Source of the DNA: Halomonas urumqiensis
GTDB lineage: Bacteria; Pseudomonadota; Gammaproteobacteria; Pseudomonadales; Halomonadaceae
Length of the DNA: 64,000 nt
Assembly (NCBI RefSeq): GCF_003028575.1
Contig: NZ_PYUD01000009.1
Location: 43,458-107,457 of the forward strand
Reading direction: 5' to 3'
Positions 8,428 through 17,494 of this stretch are shown piece by piece. The notes under the pieces were generated by a model. It saw only the letters and a program-made list of their open reading frames with translations. It made no database searches and had not been told where the DNA came from. Position 1 is the first letter of the stretch. Every line of letters begins with the position of its first letter. Position numbers and translations under genes: made by a program.

Positions 8428-9582
8428 ATGTCGGAACTTCCTGTGCTGTTCGACGAACTGCCCACCCGTGACGGTGGACGCATCGGCATGGCAGTCCTCA
8501 ACGCCCCACGTGCCTTGAATGCGCTGTCGCTGGAGATGATTCACCAACTCGCCGACAAGCTCGATGCCTGGGCTCTGGACCCTGAGATCGTGGCGGTGTG
8601 GCTCGATGGCAGTGGCGAAAAAGCCTTTTGCGCCGGTGGTGATGTCGTTGCGCTCTACCGTTCCCTGATCGAACAGGAGGGCAATGCTTCGGCCGACCGC
8701 GACAGCCAATTCGCCGAGGCCTATTTTACCGCAGAGTATCGTCTCGACTACCACATACATACCTACCCCAAGCCGGTGATGGTGTGGGGGGATGGCATCG
8801 TGATGGGGGGTGGGCTCGGCCTGATGGCCGGAGCATCGCATCGCCTGGTGACCGAGACCACGCGCATCGCCATGCCGGAAATCACCATTGGCCTGTATCC
8901 GGATATCGGCGCTAGTTGGTTCCTCAATCGCATGCCGCCAGGCATTGGTGCCTATCTGGGGTTGACCGGTGCCCAGCTCAACGCCCGAGACGCCATCGAC
9001 CTGGGCCTTGCCGATCACGTCGTTGCGCGGGATCAGCGCCAGTCGCTGCTCGAGGGGCTTCAAGAGGCAAGCTACGCAGACCGATCCGCGGTGGCGCTCA
9101 GGGCCGCCGTGCAAGGCGTGATCGACAGCTTCGAGCGGCGCGACGTGGCGCCAGATGGGCAAGTGATGCCGCATCTTGACCATCTGCAAGCGCTGGTTGG
9201 CCAGGTCGATGCTGCCACCGCCGTCGCGCGGATCCTCGCCGATGGTCGCGATGATGACTGGCTTGCCGCCAACCGCGGGCGTCTCGAGGTGGGGTGTCCG
9301 ATCAGCGCGCGCCTGGTATGGGCGATGCTCGAACGGCATGCCCATACCAGCCTTGCCGATGCCTTCCGTGATGAACTGGGGCTGTCGGTGCAGTGTTGCC
9401 GTGTGGGTGATTTCGTCGAGGGTGTGCGGGCGTTGTTGATCGACAAGGACAAGCATCCGCGTTGGCGCCATGCCGATGTCGCGCAGGTGTCGCGTGATGA
9501 TCTATTCGAGTTGATGACCTCTCCCTGGAGCAGCGATGCGCATCCTCTGCGCGACCTGGGCGTTGGCCATCGCATCGGTTGA
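8428..9582 (+). CDS. 3-hydroxyisobutyryl-CoA hydrolase (crotonase family)
   Basis: Crotonase-fold thioesterase of 384 residues. It splits 3-hydroxyisobutyryl-CoA to free 3-hydroxyisobutyrate. Crotonase features are AFCAGGDVVALYR (oxyanion hole), GIVMGGGLGLMAGASHRLVT and PEITIGLYPDIGASWFLNRM, whose acidic residues match HIBCH rather than a hydratase. Its length (about 380) also fits HIBCH, not the ~260-residue enoyl-CoA hydratases. AGGAG lies upstream of ATG 8428. It sits between isobutyryl-CoA dehydrogenase and mmsB. A dedicated methacrylyl-CoA hydratase is not visible in this operon and must come from elsewhere. Confidence 0.88.
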   Translation: MSELPVLFDELPTRDGGRIGMAVLNAPRALNALSLEMIHQLADKLDAWALDPEIVAVWLDGSGEKAFCAGGDVVALYRSLIEQEGNASADRDSQFAEAYFTAEYRLDYHIHTYPKPVMVWGDGIVMGGGLGLMAGASHRLVTETTRIAMPEITIGLYPDIGASWFLNRMPPGIGAYLGLTGAQLNARDAIDLGLADHVVARDQRQSLLEGLQEASYADRSAVALRAAVQGVIDSFERRDVAPDGQVMPHLDHLQALVGQVDAATAVARILADGRDDDWLAANRGRLEVGCPISARLVWAMLERHAHTSLADAFRDELGLSVQCCRVGDFVEGVRALLIDKDKHPRWRHADVAQVSRDDLFELMTSPWSSDAHPLRDLGVGHRIG

Positions 9583-9628
9583 GAAATGGGTTGAGAAACA
9601 GCTTGAGAAACGACTACAGGAGTACGAC

Positions 9629-10531
9629 ATGAAAATCGCCTTCATTGGCCTTGGTAACATGGGTGGCCCGATGGCCACCAACCTGGTCAAGGCCGGTCTC
9701 GACGTGACTGTCTTTGATCTGTCCGAGAGTGCCGTGCAGGCGCTTGAGTCGGAAGGCGCGAGGCGTGGTGAGAGTGCCGAAGCCACCGTGCAGGGGGCCG
9801 AGGTGGTCATCTCGATGCTACCTGCCGGCGCCCATGTCCGTGGGCTCTATCTGGGGCGCGATGGCGCGCCGGGCCTGCTCGACACCCTTACCGCCAAGCC
9901 GTTGATCATCGATGCCTCCACCATCTCGCCGGAGGATGCGCGCACGGTGGGTGCCGCCGCCGCCAAACGTGGCCTCAGTTACCTCGACGCACCGGTTTCC
10001 GGGGGCGTGGGCGGCGCCAAGGCGGGGACCTTGACCTTCATCGTCGGCGGTGACGCTGCGGGATTCGAGCAGGCGAAACCGGTGCTCGAGGCGATGGGCA
10101 AGAATATCTTCCACGCTGGGGATATCGGGTCTGGTCAGGTCGCCAAGATCTGCAACAACATGCTGCTGGGCATTCTCATGAGCGGCACTGCAGAGGCACT
10201 GGCGCTTGGCGTCAAGAACGGCATGGACCCGGCGGTGCTCTCGGAGATCATGAAGCAGAGCAGTGGCGGCAACTGGGCGCTCAACGTCTACAATCCCTGG
10301 CCGGGTGTCATGGAGGGTTCCGCTGCCTCGCGTGACTACCAGGGCGGTTTCCTGACCGATCTGATGGCCAAGGACCTGGGCCTGGCCTGGGAGCTGGCGC
10401 TAGGGTCGAAATCGAGCGTGCCGATGGGCTCCCAGGCGCGCAACCTGTTCGCATTGCACAGCGCCCAGGGCAATGGCGGGCTTGATTTCTCCAGCATCCA
10501 GACCCTCTATCGGGCGGGTGACTCCTCCTGA
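9629..10531 (+). CDS. mmsB: 3-hydroxyisobutyrate dehydrogenase
   Basis: NAD-dependent beta-hydroxyacid dehydrogenase of 300 residues, oxidising 3-hydroxyisobutyrate to methylmalonate semialdehyde. The Rossmann motif GLGNMGGPMATNLVKAG (residues 7-23), the substrate motif DAPVSGGVGGAKAGTL (120-135) and the catalytic Lys173 (GSGQVAKICNN) are all present. The frame opens at 9536, but the ATG at 9629 follows ACAGGAG and gives the family start MKIAFIGLG. It is the last gene of the operon, followed by a strong terminator. The next enzyme, MmsA, is not in the window. Confidence 0.94.
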   Translation: MKIAFIGLGNMGGPMATNLVKAGLDVTVFDLSESAVQALESEGARRGESAEATVQGAEVVISMLPAGAHVRGLYLGRDGAPGLLDTLTAKPLIIDASTISPEDARTVGAAAAKRGLSYLDAPVSGGVGGAKAGTLTFIVGGDAAGFEQAKPVLEAMGKNIFHAGDIGSGQVAKICNNMLLGILMSGTAEALALGVKNGMDPAVLSEIMKQSSGGNWALNVYNPWPGVMEGSAASRDYQGGFLTDLMAKDLGLAWELALGSKSSVPMGSQARNLFALHSAQGNGGLDFSSIQTLYRAGDSS

Positions 10532-10554
10532 TAGGCGGGGAGGGCCAGTGACAG

Positions 10555-10586
10555 CGACGGGCACCTGCGGGTGCCCGTCGTCGTTT
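10555..10586 (+). terminator. Terminator after mmsB
   Basis: CGACGGGCACC-TGCG-GGTGCCCGTCG is an 11-bp perfect stem with a tetraloop, followed by TCGTTT. It is a good rho-independent terminator for the valine operon. Confidence 0.85.
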
Positions 10587-10619
10587 CATGATAGGGGTTG
10601 GCAACAGGACATTTTTGAT

Positions 10620-10640
10620 CTACATTTAATCAAAATGTAG
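10620..10640. promoter_or_regulatory. Inverted repeat upstream of gcdH (candidate operator)
   Basis: CTACATTT-AATCA-AAATGTAG (8-5-8, perfect arms) lies in an AT-rich patch 32 bp before gcdH. The position suggests an operator overlapping the promoter of the glutarate genes. The cognate regulator is not adjacent. Confidence 0.5.
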
Positions 10641-10671
10641 AAATTATTAACTTGGCCAGCGAGGACACGTC

Positions 10672-11853
10672 ATGAGCCAGATTACCCCCGTCACCTGGGA
10701 AGACCCCTTTCGCCTGATCGACCAGCTCAGCGAAGAAGAGCGGATGGTCCAGCAGACCGCTCACGACTACTGCCAGGAAAAGTTGCTGCCGCGTGTGCTC
10801 GAGGCCAACCGCCATGAGCACTTCGATCCCGCCATCCTGAGCGAGATGGGTGAGCTTGGCCTGCTTGGCGCCACCATCGATGGTTATGGCTGCGCCGGGC
10901 TCAACTACGTAAGCTATGGGCTGATCGCTCGCGAGGTGGAGCGGGTCGATTCCGGCTACCGCAGTGCCATGAGCGTGCAGTCGAGCCTGGTGATGTACCC
11001 GATCCATGCCTTTGGCAGCGAAGCGCAGCGCGAGAAGTACCTGCCGAAACTCGCCACCGGTGAGTGGGTGGGCTGCTTCGGCCTGACGGAACCCGACCAC
11101 GGGTCTGACCCGGGCGGCATGACGACCCGTGCGACCCGCACCGATAGCGGCTGGCGCATCAACGGCACCAAGACCTGGATCACCAACTCGCCGATTGCCG
11201 ATGTCTTCGTGATATGGGCCAAGGACGACGAGGGTGTGATCAACGGCTTCATCCTCGAGAAGGGCATGAAGGGCCTTTCGGCACCCAAGATAGAGGGCAA
11301 GTTCAGCCTGCGTGCCTCGATCACCGGCCAGATCGCCATGCAGGATGTCGAAGTCTCCGATGAACAGCGCTTGCCTAACGTGACCGGCCTGAAGGGGCCT
11401 TTCTCGTGCCTCAACCGTGCCCGCTACGGCATCGCCTGGGGCAGCATGGGAGCCGCCGAGGCGTGCTGGCATGCCGCCCGCGAGTACACCATGGAGCGCA
11501 AGCAGTTCGGGCGCCCCTTGGCCGCCAATCAGTTGATCCAGAAGAAGCTTGCCGATATGCAGACCGAGATTGCCCTGGGGCTGCAGGCAGCGCTGCGAGC
11601 AGGGCGCATGATCGATGATGGCCAACTGGTGCCCGAGGTCATTTCGTTGATCAAGCGCAACAACTGCGGCAAGTCGCTGGATATCGCTCGTGTTGCCCGC
11701 GATATGCACGGTGGCAACGGTATTTCGGATGAATACCATGTGATCCGACACGTGATGAACCTGGAAGCCGTCAACACCTACGAGGGCACCCACGATGTCC
11801 ATGCGCTGATCCTTGGTCGCGCCCAGACAGGGCTGCAGGCCTTCACCGGTTGA
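10672..11853 (+). CDS. gcdH: Glutaryl-CoA dehydrogenase
   Basis: Acyl-CoA dehydrogenase family, 393 residues. It oxidatively decarboxylates glutaryl-CoA to crotonyl-CoA in lysine, tryptophan and glutarate degradation. Diagnostic GcdH features include [17 protein letters not shown], the substrate Arg/Tyr region [52 protein letters not shown] and the catalytic Glu in [21 protein letters not shown] precedes the ATG. The next gene is a family III CoA-transferase, the usual genetic partner. An 8-5-8 palindrome upstream is a likely control site. Confidence 0.95.
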   Translation: MSQITPVTWEDPFRLIDQLSEEERMVQQTAHDYCQEKLLPRVLEANRHEHFDPAILSEMGELGLLGATIDGYGCAGLNYVSYGLIAREVERVDSGYRSAMSVQSSLVMYPIHAFGSEAQREKYLPKLATGEWVGCFGLTEPDHGSDPGGMTTRATRTDSGWRINGTKTWITNSPIADVFVIWAKDDEGVINGFILEKGMKGLSAPKIEGKFSLRASITGQIAMQDVEVSDEQRLPNVTGLKGPFSCLNRARYGIAWGSMGAAEACWHAAREYTMERKQFGRPLAANQLIQKKLADMQTEIALGLQAALRAGRMIDDGQLVPEVISLIKRNNCGKSLDIARVARDMHGGNGISDEYHVIRHVMNLEAVNTYEGTHDVHALILGRAQTGLQAFTG

Positions 11854-11871
11854 GTAACAGGCTGATGAAAA

Positions 11872-11926
11872 CGCGGGGCGCCGGGGGCGCCTCCTCGGCG
11901 ACCTGCCGCCGGGTCAGACCCGAGTG
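11872..11926 (+). repeat. Internally deleted remnant of the nested-palindrome repeat
   Basis: The segment joins a left-end match (ACGCGGGGCGCCGG, one base off copies A and B) directly to the right-side motif GCGCCTCCTCG. It then continues with ACCTG, CGG and the terminal CCGAGTG of the family. The central hairpins, about 65 bp, are missing. It belongs with the copies at 22439, 25179 and 26868. Confidence 0.55.
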
Positions 11927-11962
11927 GTGCCACTATCGGCACACGGTAGCAAGGAGCTCAAG

Positions 11963-13183
11963 ATGAGCGGACCGCTGGAGGGCATCACGGTGCTCGACAT
12001 GTCGCGGGTACTGGCCGGCCCCTGGGCCGGCCAGCTCCTCGCCGACCTCGGTGCCAGGGTGATCAAGATCGAACATCCCAAGCGGGGTGACGATACCCGA
12101 GGCTGGGGGCCGCCCTGGCTTGGCCAGGGCGATAGCCCGCAGGAACATGACCTCGAACGGGTGGCGGCGTATTACCTGTGTGCCAATCGCGGCAAGCAGT
12201 CGCTCGCCGTGGATATCGCCAGCGAGCAAGGGCAGGCGCTGATTCGCCAGTTGGCCGAAGGCGCCGATATCGTGCTGGAGAACTTCAAGGTCGGCGGGCT
12301 TGCCCGCTACGGGCTCGATTACCCCTCCTTGCACAAACTCAATCCACGCTTGATAGGCTGCTCGATTACCGGCTTCGGCCAGGATGGCCCCTATGCGCAT
12401 CGAGCCGGGTACGACTTCATGATCCAGGCCATGGGCGGGTTGATGAGCCTTACCGGTGAGCCGGATGGCATGCCGATGAAGACGGGTGTGGCAATCACCG
12501 ATGTCATGACCGGCCTCTATGCCACGGTAGGCGTGCTGGCCGCCCTGCAGGAGCGCGCCCGAACGGGTCTGGGGCAGCACATCGACGTGGCGCTGCTCGA
12601 TGTCCAGGTGGCCACTCTCGCTAACCAGGCGCTGAACACACTGGTCAGCGGTGCCTCACCGCAGCGCCATGGCAATGCTCACCCCAATATCGTTCCTTAC
12701 CAGGCGTTCGCATGTGCCGATGGTCATCTCGTGCTCACGGTCGGCAACGATGCTCAATTCGCGCGTTTCGCAAGCCTGTTGGGTCATCCGGAGTGGGCCG
12801 AAGACCCAGCCTATGCGACCAATGCGGCACGTGTAGGTAACCGCGAGGCACTGGTGCCGATGATCCAGTCTCGGTTGCTAAACCGGCAGCGCGATGAATG
12901 GCTGGCCGACCTCGAGGCCCGCGGCATTCCGGCGGGGCCGATCAACTCGCTTGCCGAAGTGTTCGAAGACCCCCAGGTGTGTCACCGAAAGATGCAACGG
13001 ACGCTTACCAGTGGTGGGCGCGACGTTCCACAGGTCGCGAACCCGCTGCGCTTCGATGGCGAGTCGGCGACAAGCGATGTGGCGCCACCCGGAATCGGCC
13101 AGGACAGCGACCGGATTCTCACCGAGATGGGGCTGACCCAGGACGACATCCTGCGTTTGAGGAACGCTGGCGTGGTGCGTTGA
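11963..13183 (+). CDS. gcdG: Family III CoA-transferase, probable succinyl-CoA:glutarate CoA-transferase
   Basis: CaiB/BaiF-type CoA-transferase of 406 residues. It would move CoA from succinyl-CoA to glutarate, feeding gcdH. The N-terminal motif VLDMSRVLAGPWAGQLLADL and the RGWGPPW segment are typical. The catalytic Asp lies in AGYDFMIQAMGG (about residue 150), and NAHPNIVPYQAF is a family-conserved stretch. The frame opens earlier (11924), but ATG 11963 with AAGGAG upstream gives the family start. The specificity call rests on adjacency to gcdH, a recurrent pairing. A second related transferase lies at 51387. Confidence 0.83.
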   Translation: MSGPLEGITVLDMSRVLAGPWAGQLLADLGARVIKIEHPKRGDDTRGWGPPWLGQGDSPQEHDLERVAAYYLCANRGKQSLAVDIASEQGQALIRQLAEGADIVLENFKVGGLARYGLDYPSLHKLNPRLIGCSITGFGQDGPYAHRAGYDFMIQAMGGLMSLTGEPDGMPMKTGVAITDVMTGLYATVGVLAALQERARTGLGQHIDVALLDVQVATLANQALNTLVSGASPQRHGNAHPNIVPYQAFACADGHLVLTVGNDAQFARFASLLGHPEWAEDPAYATNAARVGNREALVPMIQSRLLNRQRDEWLADLEARGIPAGPINSLAEVFEDPQVCHRKMQRTLTSGGRDVPQVANPLRFDGESATSDVAPPGIGQDSDRILTEMGLTQDDILRLRNAGVVR

Positions 13184-13302
13184 GGGTTGCCGCTTCGCGC
13201 ACCCCGCACCGTCGATGCGCCTTCTGAGTGTCCCGGAGTCATGCCTGACCAGGCCTCCGACTCTTGGCGTGGGCGCACGGTGACGTGTCTTTCGAACGAA
13301 AA

Positions 13303-13322
13303 AAGCGCCCCTTGGGGCGCTT
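13303..13322 (-). terminator. acnB terminator
   Basis: AAGCGCCCC-AA-GGGGCGCTT, read on the minus strand, is a 9-bp stem followed by a T run (TTTTTTCG) downstream of acnB. A second hairpin GGCCACCG-loop-CGGTGGCC lies at 13337-13356, nearer the gene. On the plus strand the stem may also serve the CoA-transferase gene, with a weaker T-tract. Confidence 0.85.
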
Positions 13323-13408
13323 CTGTCATCGGCTCAGGCCACCGCTCGCGGTGGCCATCGATGTTGCGAGCATCGGAGTCGAACTTGATTCTATCAGAAC
13401 AAGGGGTA

Positions 13409-16012
13409 TCAGGCTTCCTGTGCGATCGGAATCACGTTGGACGCTGCGTTCTGATACTCCTCGATTTCGTGGAAGTTCATGTAGCGGTAGATTTCACCCG
13501 ACATGGCGTCGAACTCGCTCATGTAGCGGCGATACTCATCGACGCTCGGCAGGCGACCTTCCACGGCGGCCACCGCCGCCAGTTCCGCGGACGCCAGGTA
13601 GACATTGGCGCCGTCACCCAGGCGATTGGGGAAGTTGCGGGTGGAGGTGGAGACCACCGTGCTCTTGGCGGCCACGCGCGCCTGGTTACCCATGCACAGC
13701 GAGCAGCCGGGCATTTCCATGCGTGCACCGGCGCGGCCATAAATGCCGTAATACCCTTCCTCGGTCAGCTGGTGCTGGTCCATCTTGGTCGGCGGTGCCA
13801 GCCACAGGCGAGTCTTCAGGCTACCGGCCGGTTGCTTCTCGAGCAGCTTGCCCGCGGCACGGAAGTGGCCGATGTTGGTCATGCACGAGCCGATGAACAC
13901 CTCATCGATCTTCTCGCCGGCAACCTCGGAGAGCAGGCGCGCGTCGTCCGGGTCGTTGGGTGCGCACAGAACCGGCTCCTTTAGCTCGGCCAGGTCGATT
14001 TCGATGACCTCGGCATACTCGGCATCCTTGTCGGCACGCATCAGGCTCGGGTTGGCCAGCCACTCTTCCATGCCAAGAATGCGGCGCTCGATGGTGCGCT
14101 TGTCACCATAGCCGTTGGCGATCATCCACTTCAGCAGCGTGATGTTCGACTTCAGGTACTCGCTGACGCTCTCCTCGGAAAGCGTGATGGTGCAACCCGC
14201 GGCACTCCGTTCTGCGGAGGCGTCGGAGAGTTCGAAGGCCTGCTCGACGGTCAGATCCTCGAGACCTTCGATTTCCAGCACGCGACCCGAGAAGGCGTTC
14301 TTCTTGCCAGACTTGGCGACAGTCAGCAGGCCCTGCTTGATGCCGTAGTAGGGTATGGCGTGAACCAGGTCGCGCAGGGTGACGCCGGGCTGGCGCTGAC
14401 CCTTGAAGCGCACCAGGACCGATTCCGGCATATCCAGTGGCATCACGCCAGTGGCGGCGGCAAAGGCCACCAGGCCGGAACCGGCCGGGAAGGAGATGCC
14501 CAGCGGGAAGCGGGTGTGGGAATCGCCGCCGGTACCCACGGTATCTGGCAGCAGCATGCGATTCAGCCAGCTGTGGATGATGCCATCGCCGGGCCGCAGG
14601 GAGACACCACCGCGGTTCATGATGAAGTCGGGCAGGGTGTGGTGGGTGTCCACATCGACAGGCTTCGGGTAGGCCGCGGTGTGACAGAATGACTGCATCA
14701 CCAGGTCGGCCTGGAAACCGAGGCAGGCAAGATCCTTGAGCTCGTCACGGGTCATTGGGCCGGTGGTATCCTGGGAGCCCACGGTGGCCATCTTCGGTTC
14801 GCAGTACATGCCCGGACGCACGCCGTCCATGCCACAGGCCTTGCCGACCATCTTCTGGGCCAGGGTGAAGCCGCGGCCGGTGTCCTTCGGTTGTTCCGGC
14901 AGACGGAACACGTCCGATTGTGGCAGGCCCAGCGACTCACGTGCCTTGGTGGTCAGGCCGCGGCCGATGATCAACGGAATACGGCCACCGGCGCGCACTT
15001 CGTCGAGGATCACCTGGGTCTTGAGTTCGAAGGTGCTGACGACCTCGTCGGTGCCGTGCTTGCAGACCTTGCCCTGATAGGGGTAGATGTCAATGACATC
15101 GCCCATCTCGAGGTTGGATACATCCATCTCGACGGGCAGGGCGCCTGCATCTTCCATGGTGTTGAAGAAGATCGGTGCGATCTTGCCACCGAAACAGAAG
15201 CCGCCCGCGCGCTTGTTGGGAACGTTGGGGATGTCGTCACCGAAGAACCATAGCACCGAGTTGGTGGCCGACTTGCGCGATGAACCAGTGCCCACCACAT
15301 CGCCGACATAAGCAACGGGGAAACCCTTTGCCTTGACGTCCTCGATCTGCTTGAGCGGGCCTGTGGTACCGGGCACTTCCGGTTCGATACCGTCGCGCTC
15401 ATTCTTGAGCATGGCATTGGCATGCAGCGGGATATCGGGGCGCGACCAGGCATCCGGAGCGGGTGAGAGGTCATCGGTATTGGTTTCGCCGGGTACCTTG
15501 AACACCGCAAGCGTGATCTTCTCGGCAAGCTCGGGCTTGGCGAGGAACCACTCGGCGTCGGCCCAGGACTGCACCACGTCCTTGGCGACGGCATTGCCGT
15601 TCTTGGCACGTTCTTCCACGTCATGGAAGGCGTCGAACATCAGCAGAGTGTGCTTGAGCTGTTCTCCCACTTCCTTGGCCAGTTCCTGGTCGTCGAGCAG
15701 CTCGACCAAGGTGACGATGTTATAGCCGCCTTGCATGGTGCCAAGCAGCTTCACGGCGTGAATCTTGTCGATCAGGGGGGAGGTGGCCTCGCCCTTGGCC
15801 AGCGCGGTCAGGAAGCCCGCCTTGACGTAGGCAGCCTCGTCAACACCCGGTGGAACGCGATTGGTGATCAAGTCGAGGACGAATTCCTCTTCACCGGCTG
15901 GCGGCGACTTCAGCAGTTCGATAAGTGCGGCGACCTGCTCAGCGTTCAGCGGCTTGGGTGGAACACCCTCGGCGGCACGCTCCTCGACATGTTGGCGGTA
16001 GGCTTCAATCAC
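13409..16012 (-). CDS. acnB: Bifunctional aconitate hydratase 2 / 2-methylisocitrate dehydratase
   Basis: TCA-cycle aconitase B, 867 residues (E. coli AcnB has 865). The N-terminal HEAT-like region ([20 protein letters not shown]) precedes the swivel and catalytic domains. Iron-sulfur ligands are in GSCMTNIGH and [12 protein letters not shown]. The open frame reaches 16225, but aconitase B proteins start with an EAYRxHVEERA segment. The GTG at 16012 ([11 protein letters not shown]) has GAGGG upstream at good spacing, so GTG is the probable start. The gene stands alone, convergent with the CoA-transferase gene. Confidence 0.95.
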   Translation of the reverse strand: MIEAYRQHVEERAAEGVPPKPLNAEQVAALIELLKSPPAGEEEFVLDLITNRVPPGVDEAAYVKAGFLTALAKGEATSPLIDKIHAVKLLGTMQGGYNIVTLVELLDDQELAKEVGEQLKHTLLMFDAFHDVEERAKNGNAVAKDVVQSWADAEWFLAKPELAEKITLAVFKVPGETNTDDLSPAPDAWSRPDIPLHANAMLKNERDGIEPEVPGTTGPLKQIEDVKAKGFPVAYVGDVVGTGSSRKSATNSVLWFFGDDIPNVPNKRAGGFCFGGKIAPIFFNTMEDAGALPVEMDVSNLEMGDVIDIYPYQGKVCKHGTDEVVSTFELKTQVILDEVRAGGRIPLIIGRGLTTKARESLGLPQSDVFRLPEQPKDTGRGFTLAQKMVGKACGMDGVRPGMYCEPKMATVGSQDTTGPMTRDELKDLACLGFQADLVMQSFCHTAAYPKPVDVDTHHTLPDFIMNRGGVSLRPGDGIIHSWLNRMLLPDTVGTGGDSHTRFPLGISFPAGSGLVAFAAATGVMPLDMPESVLVRFKGQRQPGVTLRDLVHAIPYYGIKQGLLTVAKSGKKNAFSGRVLEIEGLEDLTVEQAFELSDASAERSAAGCTITLSEESVSEYLKSNITLLKWMIANGYGDKRTIERRILGMEEWLANPSLMRADKDAEYAEVIEIDLAELKEPVLCAPNDPDDARLLSEVAGEKIDEVFIGSCMTNIGHFRAAGKLLEKQPAGSLKTRLWLAPPTKMDQHQLTEEGYYGIYGRAGARMEMPGCSLCMGNQARVAAKSTVVSTSTRNFPNRLGDGANVYLASAELAAVAAVEGRLPSVDEYRRYMSEFDAMSGEIYRYMNFHEIEEYQNAASNVIPIAQEA

Positions 16013-16275
16013 GTTGGGGCCCTCATCGGTGGTGATTGCCAGGACATGATCAAGTGACGTGAAACGGTGGCAATTGATCGTTCTGGCGGGTGAAACAGGG
16101 GTGAAGGACGCCCTGTCTGCGATGGCGCCGAGTCTACTCGAAACTGTCGACAATGTTAAGCGAGGCCCAGCGCCAGGGCCTTGGACTTTGGTCTGCGTGA
16201 TGTCCGTCCTGCTACAGGATGTCACCGAGCCCTTGGCGCGTTACCATGGATGACTCGCTGAACCAGAGAGATCCC

Positions 16276-16758
16276 ATGTCTGCCAGCCAATCTTTTGCGC
16301 CTGCTCGTCGACGCACATCGTCAGGGGTGATCGTCTCGCCCTGCGTCGGTCTGTGTTCCACCACCCTTGGCGATCGCACTTGCCGGGGATGTCAGCGCGC
16401 CGACAGCGAGATCCATGATTGGCCCGGTCTTTCACACGACGAACGCCGTGCTCGCCTGGTAGCACTCGACTCCCTGCGCGAGGCCGTCGCCGGACGCTAC
16501 CTGCAACTGCTCGACAGCGATGCGTTCGATGCCCAGATGCGGCGCCACCGTATTCGCTCCCGGTCCGATCAGCCGGGGTTATCGAAGGCGGTAGAGCTGC
16601 TCAGAGTGGGGCGCGATCGAATTCGCGACCTGCGTTGCTATGGTCTGGCGCCATTGGGTGAGGCGCGTCACCTCTCTGTTGCAGAACTCCATGACCGGAT
16701 TGCCGCCGATCTGGCCAGTGCCGCAGAATTGCGCCGGATCAGCCTTGCCGATTCCTGA
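16276..16758 (+). CDS. DUF1289 domain protein
   Basis: 161-residue protein whose N-terminal half holds a DUF1289 motif: SPCVGLCSTTLGDRTCRGC (about residues 23-41), four cysteines in a CxxxC / CxxC arrangement, then a DW pair and an Arg-rich helix. The motif suggests metal or Fe-S binding; the function of the family is unknown. The C-terminal half is helical and lacks a match I recognise. ATG 16276 follows AGAGAG; an in-frame ATG at 16246 has no ribosome site. miaE follows 45 bp later, so the pair may be cotranscribed. DUF1289 genes often sit near housekeeping enzymes, which gives no functional clue. Confidence 0.75.
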   Translation: MSASQSFAPARRRTSSGVIVSPCVGLCSTTLGDRTCRGCQRADSEIHDWPGLSHDERRARLVALDSLREAVAGRYLQLLDSDAFDAQMRRHRIRSRSDQPGLSKAVELLRVGRDRIRDLRCYGLAPLGEARHLSVAELHDRIAADLASAAELRRISLADS

Positions 16759-16803
16759 CACCCGCATGGCCATCGACGAAGGCCATCGCCTAGAGCCATT
16801 ATC

Positions 16804-17463
16804 ATGCCAGTAGCCGATTCTCCTCGCCCGCCCGAACGCACTGTCAGCCCCGATACGGATGCGTTGCTGCCCAGCCAGTTGCTTGACTTCCTGGGGTGTC
16901 GAACGCCCGATGCCTGGCTTGACTGGGCACTCGACAACACCGAATTACTGTTGATCGACCATGCGCAATGCGAGAAGAAAGCGGCTTCCACCGCGATGAG
17001 TCTGCTTTACCGGTATGTCGACCGGCCATTATTGTTGTCAAAGATGTCTCAACTGGCCCGTGAGGAGTTGCTGCATTTCGAGCAGGTGGTGACGTTGATG
17101 GAGGCCCGCGGCATTGGCTATCGTCATCTCAGCGCGTCACGCTATGCCGAAGGGTTGCGGCGGCATGTTCGCCCTCAAGACCCCGAGCGACTGGTCGATA
17201 TCTTGATCATCGGTGCCTTTATCGAGGCTCGCAGTTGCGAGCGCTTTGCCCGGCTCATTCCGCATCTCGACAGTGAGCTTGCAAAGTTCTATCGCAGTCT
17301 GGTTAAGTCGGAAGGACGCCACTATGAAGATTACCTGATGCTGGCACGTGAGTACGCCGCATCATCTATCGAGTCACGAATTGCCTTGTTTGCCGCCCAC
17401 GAAGCGGAACTGGTGCAGACGCCCGACACGGCGTTTCGTTTTCACAGCGGCGTGCCTGCCTGA
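16804..17463 (+). CDS. miaE: tRNA-(2-methylthio-N6-isopentenyl-adenosine-37) hydroxylase
   Basis: Non-haem diiron monooxygenase of 219 residues that hydroxylates ms2i6A37 in tRNA. Ferritin-like ligands are recognisable: LLIDHAQCEKKAAS (Glu/His), REELLHFEQVV, GAFIEARSCERF and KSEGRHYEDYLML. The order and spacing follow MiaE. No miaA or miaB is in the window. It sits after the DUF1289 gene and 31 bp before the giant regulator, with no terminator visible between them. Confidence 0.92.
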   Translation: MPVADSPRPPERTVSPDTDALLPSQLLDFLGCRTPDAWLDWALDNTELLLIDHAQCEKKAASTAMSLLYRYVDRPLLLSKMSQLAREELLHFEQVVTLMEARGIGYRHLSASRYAEGLRRHVRPQDPERLVDILIIGAFIEARSCERFARLIPHLDSELAKFYRSLVKSEGRHYEDYLMLAREYAASSIESRIALFAAHEAELVQTPDTAFRFHSGVPA

Positions 17464-17494
17464 AGGCCGCCGCCATCGACTGGCAGGACCGACC

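Noticed and set aside
8326..9471. 381-codon open frame opposite the hydroxyisobutyryl-CoA hydrolase
   Set aside because: Antisense shadow; the plus-strand gene has clear crotonase motifs.
10630..11802. 390-codon open frame on the minus strand opposite gcdH
   Set aside because: It mirrors the gcdH frame, as GC-rich third positions produce. No recognisable protein and no ribosome site; gcdH is unambiguous.
13357..13408. tRNA-like T-loop text (GTTCGACTCC on the minus strand) just after acnB
   Set aside because: No matching acceptor, anticodon or D-arm pairs around it; chance similarity.
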